NCBI GenBank assembly: GCA_963765555.1
Contig: CAVXWX010000008.1
Coordinates: 168,078 to 232,077, forward strand
DNA length: 64,000 nt
From: JL08 sp963765555
GTDB taxonomy: Bacteria; Pseudomonadota; Alphaproteobacteria; Rhodobacterales; Rhodobacteraceae
Direction: 5' to 3'
Shown here: positions 56,647 through 64,000 of the stretch, piece after piece
How the letters are laid out: the number at the start of each line of letters is the position of its first letter
How positions within the stretch are numbered: position 1 is the first letter of the stretch
Translations under genes and position numbers: made by a program
The notes under the pieces: model-generated
What the model saw: the letters and a program-made list of their open reading frames with translations, nothing else
What the model was told of the DNA's origin: nothing
The model's database searches: none

Positions 56647-57435
56647 ATGATCCCTATGACACATCCTTTGGCCTTTTCTGCCGCTTGCCTGAAACTGGCA
56701 GGCTACACATGGGCCAGCAATCTGAAAGCCTCGCGCATTTTGATGCAGTCCTTGAAGAACGCGCCGCTGGTTTGGTTGCCACAAACGCAAGACGCGCCAG
56801 CAACCGCACCAAAGCATGCAGTTCCGACCGCACCCAAACTGCGCAAACCGCAGCGCAAGGCGAAAACAGTGCGCCAAAAGCCGTCAAGGGTGATCGCCGC
56901 GACGCCCAAACTGGACGCCAAGCCTGTCAAAGTGGCCAAGACCGCAGCGGCGAAACCGGTCAAAGCCAAAACCAAGGCGAAAGCTGCTGTAGTCAAGCCT
57001 GTTGCCACGCCTGCACCGGTTTCAAAGTCGATGCCCGAACGGTCGGAACCTGTTACACAAGCCAAGGTCGCGGCGCCAACGGTGCCTGCACCAATATCCG
57101 AAGCCGCGCCAAAACCCGCGCCCGTCGAGAAAGCTGTCGTTACAACAGCAAAACCGACCCCGCAGAAAACGGCGACGCCGAACCCGGCTAAAGCGGCAAA
57201 ACCGGTTGAAAAGCCCGTGGTTTCAAGCGCGCCAACAGCAAACCTGGCCAAGCCATCCGCCCCTGCCAAGGCACCTGAACCGACCGAACCGTCCAGCACC
57301 AAGCCGGCCGCCAAACGGCCCCGCGCCCCGTCCATGCCGCCCGCTTTGCCCGCTGCCTTGAACGCACGCGCTGTGGACGCCGGAAAAGACGAAACAAAGC
57401 CCAAGGTCAGTCTGGCCAAGCCGCCTGCCAAGTAA
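56647..57435 (+). CDS. Lys/Ala/Pro-rich PhaF-like granule or nucleoid protein
   Basis: A 262-residue protein. Residues 1-45 are hydrophobic/amphipathic (L-A-F-S-A-A-C-L-K-L-A-G-Y-T-W-A-S-N-L-K-A-S-R-I) and could bind a granule surface. The remaining 200 are a low-complexity Lys/Ala/Pro/Val tail like histone H1 or the C-terminus of Pseudomonas PhaF (A-A-A-K-P-V-K-A-K-T-K-A-K-A-A). It begins 22 bases after the small phasin-like gene and shares its operator. A role linking PHA granules to DNA is proposed; TolA-like or simply disordered proteins are alternatives. Confidence 0.6.
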   Translation: MIPMTHPLAFSAACLKLAGYTWASNLKASRILMQSLKNAPLVWLPQTQDAPATAPKHAVPTAPKLRKPQRKAKTVRQKPSRVIAATPKLDAKPVKVAKTAAAKPVKAKTKAKAAVVKPVATPAPVSKSMPERSEPVTQAKVAAPTVPAPISEAAPKPAPVEKAVVTTAKPTPQKTATPNPAKAAKPVEKPVVSSAPTANLAKPSAPAKAPEPTEPSSTKPAAKRPRAPSMPPALPAALNARAVDAGKDETKPKVSLAKPPAK

Positions 57436-57462
57436 GACCGGCACCATCCGATGACACGTAAC

Positions 57463-57492
57463 GCCCGACCCCGTTGTGGCGGGGCGGGCTTT
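57463..57492 (+). terminator. Terminator of the PHA-linked locus
   Basis: GCCCGACCCCG pairs with CGGGGCGGGC (one bulged A) around TTGTGG, followed by TTT, 27 bases after the stop. Confidence 0.7.
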
Positions 57493-57568
57493 GGTCGGCA
57501 GGACGTTGTGCAAAAGCGCTGCTGTCACTGCTTGACAGTCGGCGGTCCTGAGGCCAACCCTGCGCCTC

Positions 57569-59017
57569 ATGATTGACCTGCGCCCTGTCGGATATGTGAT
57601 TGGCCTGTTGGTGGCCGTGCTGGGCCTGACCATGCTGTTGCCTTTGCTGGTCGATCTGGCCGAGGGGCGCGGACATTGGCCCGTATTTCTGGAAAGTTCT
57701 GTTATTACAATGCTTTGCGGCGGGTTGATCGCGCTGGCCTGTGCCAACGGGGTGCGTGAAGGCCTGACAATCCAGCAAACCTTTTTGTTGACGACGGGCG
57801 TCTGGCTGACCCTGCCGTTGTTTGGCGCCATCCCGTTTGTGTTCGGCGCGACCGAAGCACGGTTTGTCGATGCGTTTTTCGAAGCCATGTCGGGCCTGAC
57901 CACAACCGGATCAACCGTGTTTTCAGGATTGGAAGAATTGCCTAAGGGGCTGCTGCTGTGGCGCGGTATCATGCAGTGGCTGGGCGGCATCGGTATCATC
58001 GTTGTGGCGATGGTGTTCCTGCCCGAATTGCGGGTCGGGGGTATGCAGATTTTCCGGTCCGAAGGCTTTGATACCTTTGGGAAAATTCTGCCCAGAGCGA
58101 CCGAGATTTCAAGCCGGATTTCGGTGATCTATATTGGCCTGACGCTGGCCTGCGCCATTGCCTATATCAGTACCGGCATGAATGCGTTTGATGCAACTGT
58201 ACACGCCATGACCACAATTGCGACGGGCGGGTTTGCCAATTACGACGCATCCTTCGCCAACTTTTCCGGCGCAACCGAATATGCGGCAGTCGCCTTTATG
58301 CTGCTGGCTGCGTTGCCGTTCGTGCGGTTTGTGCAATTGACCGCAGGATCGGCAAAACCGCTGTTCCACGACAGCCAGATACGCGCGTTTTTTGGCACGG
58401 CCGTCGTGCTGGTTTTGATCATCGTGTGCTGGAAAATGTTTCAGGCCGGAGAAGTGGGCGAGGAAATGTTCCGCAAGACCCTGTTCAATACCGTGTCGTT
58501 GCTGACGGGCACAGGCTATGCCAGCGCGGATTACATGATCTGGGGCGCATTGCCGATTGCGGTTCTGTTTTTCACCGGCCTGATCGGTGGCTGCGCGGGG
58601 TCAACGGCCTGTTCTATCAAGATTTTCCGCTACCAGTTGCTGTTTGCGTCGATCCGGGCGCAGCTTTACAAGATCAGGTCGCCCCACGGCGTGTTTACCC
58701 CGCGCTATGATGGCAGACCGGTCAGCGAGGATGTGCTTGGCTCGGTGATGTCGTTTTTCATGTTTTTTGTGGTCACGCTGGGCCTCTTGGCTGTCGGGTT
58801 GGGGCTGACGGGGCTGGATTTCACGACATCCGTGTCGGGCGCGGCGGCGGCACTGGCCAATATCGGTCCGGGATTGGGCGACCAGATCGGCCCGTCCGGC
58901 AACTTTGCCGGTTTGAACGATACAGCAAAATGGATGCTAAGCGCCGCAATGCTGATCGGACGATTAGAGCTGTTGGCGGTTTACGCCATTCTGACTGTAC
59001 AATTCTGGAGAGCCTGA
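57569..59017 (+). CDS. trkH: Potassium uptake protein TrkH
   Basis: A 482-residue K+ channel-like membrane protein with four M1-P-M2 repeats. Selectivity filters are seen in T-T-T-G-S-T-V, T-I-A-T-G-G-F, L-T-G-T-G-Y and N-I-G-P-G-L-G. It normally needs the cytosolic TrkA, which is not in the window. The start ATG 57569 begins M-I-D-L-R-P-V-G-Y. The ThDP enzyme gene starts two bases after its stop. Confidence 0.93.
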   Translation: MIDLRPVGYVIGLLVAVLGLTMLLPLLVDLAEGRGHWPVFLESSVITMLCGGLIALACANGVREGLTIQQTFLLTTGVWLTLPLFGAIPFVFGATEARFVDAFFEAMSGLTTTGSTVFSGLEELPKGLLLWRGIMQWLGGIGIIVVAMVFLPELRVGGMQIFRSEGFDTFGKILPRATEISSRISVIYIGLTLACAIAYISTGMNAFDATVHAMTTIATGGFANYDASFANFSGATEYAAVAFMLLAALPFVRFVQLTAGSAKPLFHDSQIRAFFGTAVVLVLIIVCWKMFQAGEVGEEMFRKTLFNTVSLLTGTGYASADYMIWGALPIAVLFFTGLIGGCAGSTACSIKIFRYQLLFASIRAQLYKIRSPHGVFTPRYDGRPVSEDVLGSVMSFFMFFVVTLGLLAVGLGLTGLDFTTSVSGAAAALANIGPGLGDQIGPSGNFAGLNDTAKWMLSAAMLIGRLELLAVYAILTVQFWRA

Positions 59018-59019
59018 AG

Positions 59020-60623
59020 ATGACAAGAAAAACCATGGATGCCGGTATGACCCGCCCGTTGGGCGCGCAAATTTCGCATATGCTGAAAGATCGCGGCGTT
59101 GATGTGATTTTCGGCATTCCGGGCGTGCACAATCAGGAAATGTATCGCGGGATCGAAGAGGCGGGGATCACCCATGTTCTGGCGCGCCACGAACAGGGGG
59201 CGGGGTTTATGGCCGATGGCTATGCCCGCGCCACCGGAACGCCCGGTGTCGCCTATGTGATCACCGGACCGGGCGTGTGCAACATCATGACACCGATGGG
59301 GCAGGCCAACAGCGATTCTGTTCCGGTTCTGGTGATTTCATCCTGTCTGGATGAAACCGCATCGCGTCAGGGCCAGTTGCACCAGATGAAAGATCAGGAA
59401 ATTGCCGCCGGTACGGTGTGCGACTGGTCCCATACCGCGCACAGTGCTGCCGCGGCCTATGGCCTGGTGGATCGCGCGTTCGAAGAATTTGCGACCCAGC
59501 GCCCGCGCGCGAAACACATACAGGTGCCCATTGCCCAGCTCGAGGCGGATGCCGACCCTGCCGCGCCGCCAAATATGCCCGCGTTACGTGCCAAGGCCGG
59601 CCCGCCGGATATCAGCCCGCTCTTGTCCCTGCTGAACATTGCCCGCCGCCCGCTGTTCGTTTTTGGCGGTGGCGCAAACAGCAATATGTGGCGTCAGGTT
59701 CTGATCCAGACCGGTGCCGCCTGTTTCCAGACCTATGCAGGGCGCGGATTTGCCGGTGCGGGGTACGATCTGGATTTCGGATCAACCCTTGCGCGCCCGG
59801 GCAGTGCGGATGTGATCGCCACGGCCGATCTGGTCATTGCGGTGGGCACCGAACTGGCCGAAGTCGATCTGTGGCGCCCCCATCTGGGGCACAGCGCGAC
59901 CCTGATCCGCGTCGATATCGACCCTGTCAGCCTGTCCGACGATCAGCGCGCCTCGGTCAAGCTTCTGGCGGATGCGGGCGACGTGGCCAAGGCGTTGTGG
60001 GCCGCCACGGAAAACAACACGCCGGATACCAGTGGCGCGTTGACGAAGTGGCCGAGGCGCGGGCGCGCTGGCGGTCGGAAACCGATGCGGAACGGCCCGG
60101 TATCGTGCCGATCTGCGATGCGCTGCGGGCCAGCGTGCCGGACGATACGATGATCTATTCGGACATGACCCAGTTCGCCTATGTCGCGAAAGAGGTGTGG
60201 CCGATGACACGGCCCAAGCACTGGCACCACCCCTACGGTTTTGGCACCTTGGGCTATGCGCTGCCTGCGGGCATTGGCGGGGCCGTGGCGCGGCGCGGCA
60301 AGCCGACGATGGTGATCATCGGTGATTACGGGTTCCATTATACCATGCAGGAACTGGGCGTCGCCGTGGAACTGGGGCTAAGCCTGCCGATTATCCTGTG
60401 GGACAACGGCAAACTGAAAGAGATCGAGGACAGCATGGTGCGCGCCCAGATCGCCCCCAACGCGGTGATTGCCCGAAATCCCGATTTCTGCAAGCTGGCC
60501 GAAGCGTTCGGGGCCCGCGCGACGCACCCCGCAACGCTAAAGGCATTGCAGGCAGATGTGCGCGCCGCGTTCGACGCAGACGGCCCGACGCTGATTTACG
60601 TCACACCTGATATGAAGCTTTAA
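59020..60623 (+). CDS. Thiamine diphosphate-dependent enzyme, frameshifted
   Basis: About 534 residues of the acetolactate synthase/benzoylformate decarboxylase superfamily. The N-terminal domain has V-L-A-R-H-E-Q-G-A with the activating Glu, and the C-terminal domain has V-I-I-G-D-Y-G-F-H-Y-T-M-Q-E-L with the ThDP/Mg motif. One missing base near 60035 breaks the frame between N-T-P-D-T and Q-W-R-V-D-E-V-A-E-A-R. It resembles 5-guanidino-2-oxopentanoate decarboxylase (arginine catabolism) among others; the substrate is not settled. It is coupled to trkH. Confidence 0.82.
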
Positions 60624-60635
60624 CCGGCGAACTGT

Positions 60636-60659
60636 GCGCGCCCAACCATATGGGCGCGC
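60636..60659. terminator. Convergent hairpin
   Basis: GCGCGCCCA, loop ACCATA, TGGGCGCGC: a nine-pair perfect stem between two convergent genes, three bases before the 3' end of the minus-strand gene. It can serve both strands, though no T tract is present. Confidence 0.65.
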
Positions 60660-60662
60660 CTG

Positions 60663-62429
60663 TCAATCCCAGCAGCTGACCAGAACGGTCATGCCACTGG
60701 CCCGGTCGCGTAAATCCTCGACGGGCAGGGGGTCTGACGTGTCAACCGCGTTCACGCTTAATCCGGCGGCATCCAGCACGGTTTTGATGGCCGCCCCGTT
60801 CACCGCGAAATTTACATCTTCAGGCAAGCTCTGATCAGAATTGGACCGCGGCAGAAGCATGCCCAGCAAATGTCCGCCAGTGTCCAGAACAGGGCCACCT
60901 GCATCCCCGGGCAGCGGGGTCAGCGCAAGGCGCTTGATCTGGTCTTCGCCATCCAGTCCGCGCAGGTCGGACAGGGTGCCGAACGTCACCGTTGGTGCGC
61001 CCAATATGCCTTCGTAGGAATATCCACCCACCGCAATGTCCGATTGCAGCCGTGGCACAGCCCCTGCAAACCGCGCAACACCCAACGGTGACAGTGCCGT
61101 GGCGGGCTGCACGACGGCAACACCCAGTTTGGTATCCAGCGTCAGCACGTTCGCGTCATGTTCATCATCCAGCGTGATACGGGTGCAGCTTTCGACCGCA
61201 TCTGCCGTCGTAACAACCGTTCCGGCACGATCCACAAAAAAGCCGGATCGCGACAGGCGCGGTTTGCGCACCTCAAGCCCGGACACCAGATCAATGCTTT
61301 GCTGCGCATTCGCGCCGATGCTCGGGTCCAGAACACCGTCAAGGCGCGCGAAACTTTTCTGCATTTCGCCCAGAACGCGGCGGCGGCGTTCTTCGTCGCC
61401 AGCGGGCCAGACAAGCGTAAAGCCCTTGATTTCGCCGTTTTCAAGCCACGCTTCGGTTTGCGAGATCATCGTCCCGCTTTCCCCGATCAGGCGGAAACTG
61501 TCATTGTCACGTTCGCGCGGTCCGGTCAGCGGCACAATTTCCAGCGTTTGCATGATGTCATAAAGACCAAACAGGGTGGCCCTGTCGCCCGCCTGACTGA
61601 TCAGCAAGACCTGTGCATCCAGATCGCCGGTTGACGCATAATGGGCAAAGGGCGGTTCGTATTTTTCAAAGGCAACGACACCGGTAGGGATCATGATTTC
61701 GATCCCGGCCTCGGCGTCGCGCACCAGTTTCAAATCCATTCCTTTCAGAACGGCGTTGTACTGGTCCAGCAGCACGACACGCTGCGCGGTTGTCAGAATG
61801 CCGGTTAATTCAAACCCGTTGGCCTGCTGCCACGCGGCCATGGAATTGCGGGTGCCGCGCCCGAACGCGCCATCAATCGTCGAATCGTAAAACCCGGCCC
61901 ATTTCAACGCGATTTGCAGCGCTTCGCGGTCCGGGCGCGACAGTTGCGCCTCGCTGCGGCGCGCCTCGGTCGGTGTTTCGTCGGCAGGGTCCGGAGTGGC
62001 CGGTATGATGGATGGCAATTCCACATCGGGCTGGGGCGCGGTTGAAACCACAGGCGGCGCCAGCACACCACGGTTCAGCAGGTTTTCACCCACCGGCCAG
62101 AACTGTTGGCGAAAGCTGGATGAAAACGCGATAAAACTGTCACGCGGGATCGTCCCTTCTGCACGGTAGACCCGTAAAACCTGGTTCGCGTCTTCTCGGG
62201 CATAAGGGCCAAGCGCGATGGCGTACCATCCGCTGCCCATGGCAAATCCGTTCACATCGGGCAATCTGGCCGCATAGGCGCGGGCGCGGTCCTGCGCCTC
62301 GGCAAGGCTGGGCTGCGCTTCGACCTGAACCCAGACAACATCGTTGTCCTGCGCCAGTGCGCGGGTGACAGGTGCGCACACCAACAGAAAAACGGCTATG
62401 AACACCGGCGTGAAAAAATGCTTGAACAA
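60663..62429 (-). CDS. SPOR/PG-binding protein with inactive HtrA-like domain
   Basis: A 588-residue secreted protein starting at TTG 62429; a signal peptide (F-F-T-P-V-F-I-A-V-F-L-L-V-C-A-P) follows. Domains are SPOR-like at about 30-100 (W-Y-A-I-A-L-G-P-Y-A-R-E), PG_binding_1 at about 165-225, and a trypsin-like region at about 390-560. At the triad sites it reads V-T-T-A-D-A-V for V-T-N-N-H-V, T-K-L-G-V for T-D-I-A-L, and G-D-A-G-G-P for G-N-S-G-G-P, so His, Asp and Ser all appear lost. It may sense or scaffold at the cell wall. Confidence 0.75.
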   Translation of the reverse strand: MFKHFFTPVFIAVFLLVCAPVTRALAQDNDVVWVQVEAQPSLAEAQDRARAYAARLPDVNGFAMGSGWYAIALGPYAREDANQVLRVYRAEGTIPRDSFIAFSSSFRQQFWPVGENLLNRGVLAPPVVSTAPQPDVELPSIIPATPDPADETPTEARRSEAQLSRPDREALQIALKWAGFYDSTIDGAFGRGTRNSMAAWQQANGFELTGILTTAQRVVLLDQYNAVLKGMDLKLVRDAEAGIEIMIPTGVVAFEKYEPPFAHYASTGDLDAQVLLISQAGDRATLFGLYDIMQTLEIVPLTGPRERDNDSFRLIGESGTMISQTEAWLENGEIKGFTLVWPAGDEERRRRVLGEMQKSFARLDGVLDPSIGANAQQSIDLVSGLEVRKPRLSRSGFFVDRAGTVVTTADAVESCTRITLDDEHDANVLTLDTKLGVAVVQPATALSPLGVARFAGAVPRLQSDIAVGGYSYEGILGAPTVTFGTLSDLRGLDGEDQIKRLALTPLPGDAGGPVLDTGGHLLGMLLPRSNSDQSLPEDVNFAVNGAAIKTVLDAAGLSVNAVDTSDPLPVEDLRDRASGMTVLVSCWD

Positions 62430-62614
62430 GTGGACGGCCTCTGACGGGTAAAACTTGGCGTAATAAAGCAGGCTTTTACCCGAATTGCCATGATTTGCAC
62501 GGCCAAATTACCGCCCCTGCCACAATTGACCCCGCCGGTGTGGCAGCTTAGGTAAGGCGCGCAATATTCGGGGCCGGACGGGCCGCGATTTGCCGGTAAC
62601 CAAAGGCCAGAGCC

Positions 62615-63542
62615 ATGAACACCACATCCAATCCGCCCCGGTCCTTTCAGGACATCATCCTGCGCCTGCAGTCCTATTGGGCCGCCACGTGGCTGTGCGA
62701 TCCTGCAACCCTATGACATGGAAGTGGGGGCGGGCACGTTTCACCCGGCCACGACCCTGCGCAGCCTTGGCACACGGCCATGGGCTGCGGCCTATGTGCA
62801 GCCCTCGCGCCGCCCGACCGACGGGCGCTATGGCGAAAACCCCAACCGGTTGCAGCACTATTACCAGTATCAGGTGCTGATCAAACCCAGCCCGCCGGAT
62901 CTGCAGGAACTCTATCTTGGCTCGCTGGCCGCCATCGGCATCGACATGGACTGCACGATATCCGCTTCGTCGAGGATGACTGGGAAAGCCCGACGCTGGG
63001 CGCCTGGGGGCTGGGATGGGAGGTCTGGTGCGACGGCATGGAAGTGTCGCAGTTCACCTATTTTCAGCAGGTCGGCGGCCATGATTGCACCCCGTTTCAG
63101 GCGAACTGACCTATGGGCTGGAACGGCTGGCGATGTATGTGCTGGGCGTGGATCACGTGATGGACATGCCGTTCAACGATCCGGACGCGCCGATCCCGCT
63201 CACCTATGGCGACATCTTCAAGCAGACCGAAGAAGAATACGCCCGCTGGAATTTCGACGTCGCCGACACCGACCGTTCTGCTGCGCCATTTCGAAGAGGC
63301 CGAGGCCGAATGCCCCGCGATCCTGGACCAGCCGCGGATGATCCCAAGACCGGCAAGCGCATCATCATGGCGCATCCGGCCTATGACCAGTGCATCAAGG
63401 CCAGCCATATCTTCAACCTGCTGGATGCGCGCGGCGTGATTTCGGTGACCGAGCGGCAGGCCTACATCGGGCGGGTGCGCGCACTGGCCAAGCAATGCGC
63501 CGATGCCTTCGTGCAAACAGAGGCGGGCGGCTGGCAGCCTGA
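62615..63542 (+). CDS. glyQ: Glycyl-tRNA synthetase alpha subunit, six frame breaks
   Basis: An essential subunit charging tRNA-Gly in the alpha2beta2 type. Following the protein across frames gives F-Q-D-I-I-L-R-L-Q-S-Y-W, A-I-L-Q-P-Y-D-M-E-V-G-A-G-T-F, Q-H-Y-Y-Q-Y-Q-V, T-Y-G-L-E-R-L-A-M-Y-V and A-G-G-W-Q at the end, about 309 residues. Six single-base indels are needed, for example GGACTGC for GGACCTGC near 62950, GACCGTT for GACGTT near 63280, and one before the stop. An essential gene cannot carry these, so the sequence is at fault. The stop overlaps the next start (TGATG). Confidence 0.88.
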
Positions 63543-64000
63543 TGGGCAAGTTTCTGGTGGGCATGTTGGTGCTGATCGCCGCTTTGGCGGGCGGTGCGAT
63601 GTATTATTTGCAAGTCTACGGCTATTACGAGGACGTGGCCGCAAACGGTGTGGATGATGTACGACTCGTTTTCGCAGCCCCTGACCCTGAACCCATCCCG
63701 TACGACAATTTCCAGGCGATTGACGCGCAATCCAGCCCGATCCGCTACCGCGCCTGTTTCACAACAGGTTTGGGGCTGGAAACGGCAGGCGACACTTATG
63801 TTGCGGTGCCCGATGTCACGCCGCGCAACGCGCCGGCCTGGTTAAGGTGTTTTGACGCAACCGCGATTGCACAGGCGCTGGATGCGGGCACCGCGCAGGT
63901 TTTTCTGGGCGCTAAAAACATCCGCTACGGCGTGGACCGCATTGTCGCGATTACCGATAACGGGCGTGGATATGTCTGGCACGAACTCAATGAATGTGGT
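63542..64000 (+). CDS. DUF6446-like membrane-anchored protein, 3' end outside window
   Basis: An open frame from ATG 63542 to the window end, 153 codons without a stop. It starts M-G-K-F-L-V-G-M-L-V-L-I-A-A-L-A-G-G-A-M-Y-Y, one membrane anchor, then a periplasmic domain with Y-R-A-C-F-T-T, W-L-R-C-F-D-A-T-A-I-A-Q-A-L and I-R-Y-G-V-D-R-I-V-A-I. A gene like this follows glyQ and precedes glyS in many Rhodobacteraceae from memory; the family number is uncertain. Its function is unknown. The start overlaps the glyQ stop. Confidence 0.75.
   Translation, partial: MGKFLVGMLVLIAALAGGAMYYLQVYGYYEDVAANGVDDVRLVFAAPDPEPIPYDNFQAIDAQSSPIRYRACFTTGLGLETAGDTYVAVPDVTPRNAPAWLRCFDATAIAQALDAGTAQVFLGAKNIRYGVDRIVAITDNGRGYVWHELNECG

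Overview
The window is about 60% GC and reads as chromosome of a marine alphaproteobacterium of the Rhodobacteraceae (Roseobacter group). The basis is family knowledge applied to gene order and content: a phaZ/phaC-phaP-phaR polyhydroxyalkanoate (PHA) block, hflK-hflC-DUF2065-degP, a SAM-II riboswitch before metZ, the GCYH-IB enzyme FolE2, purA followed by a DUF2842 gene, split glyQ with a small DUF6446-type gene behind it, and an alphaproteobacterial GTTC-N7-GTTC LexA box. I see no rRNA, tRNA, CRISPR array, insertion sequence or prophage. No gene-free stretch exceeds 300 bases; the longest are 56057-56300, 50425-50662, 38275-38464 and 62430-62614.

Layout. 1-2.6 kb: two alpha/beta hydrolases, a VOC-fold protein and an M15-like protein. 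2.6-7.2 kb: PHA depolymerase, synthase, phasin and the repressor PhaR. 7.2-8.4 kb: a DegT/AHBA-type aminotransferase. 8.5-18.5 kb: a long minus-strand cluster with two TerB-like proteins, a PhnD-like protein, a polar amino acid ABC transporter, two glutamine synthetase homologues, a glutamine amidotransferase and an FAD amine oxidase, which looks like gamma-glutamylation-based amine catabolism. 18.5-21.8 kb: pyrG and secG. 21.9-24.6 kb: a cobalt-type nitrile hydratase operon with activator and rhodanese. 24.8-33.7 kb: purA, a large acidic protein of unknown role, thiamine pyrophosphokinase, transporters, serine dehydratase and a cyclase. 33.8-40 kb: rpiA, gor, hflKC and degP. 40-48 kb: a dnaE2 remnant, a ferredoxin, purD, xseA, and ftsY with a very large Glu-Pro repeat. 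48-56 kb: yciB, metZ under SAM-II control, a DddP-like M24 enzyme with a 2OG oxygenase and a LysR regulator, and folE2. 56-57.4 kb: a second PHA-linked locus. 57.5-64 kb: trkH, a ThDP enzyme, an inactive HtrA-like protein and glyQ.

Three observations stand out. (1) A perfect TGCTGC-N3-GCAGCA palindrome occurs twice before phaP and once before an uncharacterised two-gene locus 50 kb away, with one-mismatch copies before phaC and at that same locus. This points to a PhaR regulon that includes a PhaF-like Lys/Ala/Pro-rich protein. (2) A LexA box sits directly before a fragment holding only the C-terminal OB domain of the error-prone polymerase DnaE2, as if an imuA-imuB-dnaE2 cassette was lost by internal deletion. 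(3) Eleven otherwise well conserved genes carry about 30 small indels, mostly single bases, concentrated in phaC and in the essential glyQ. These look like assembly errors rather than pseudogenes, and I annotate those genes across the breaks.
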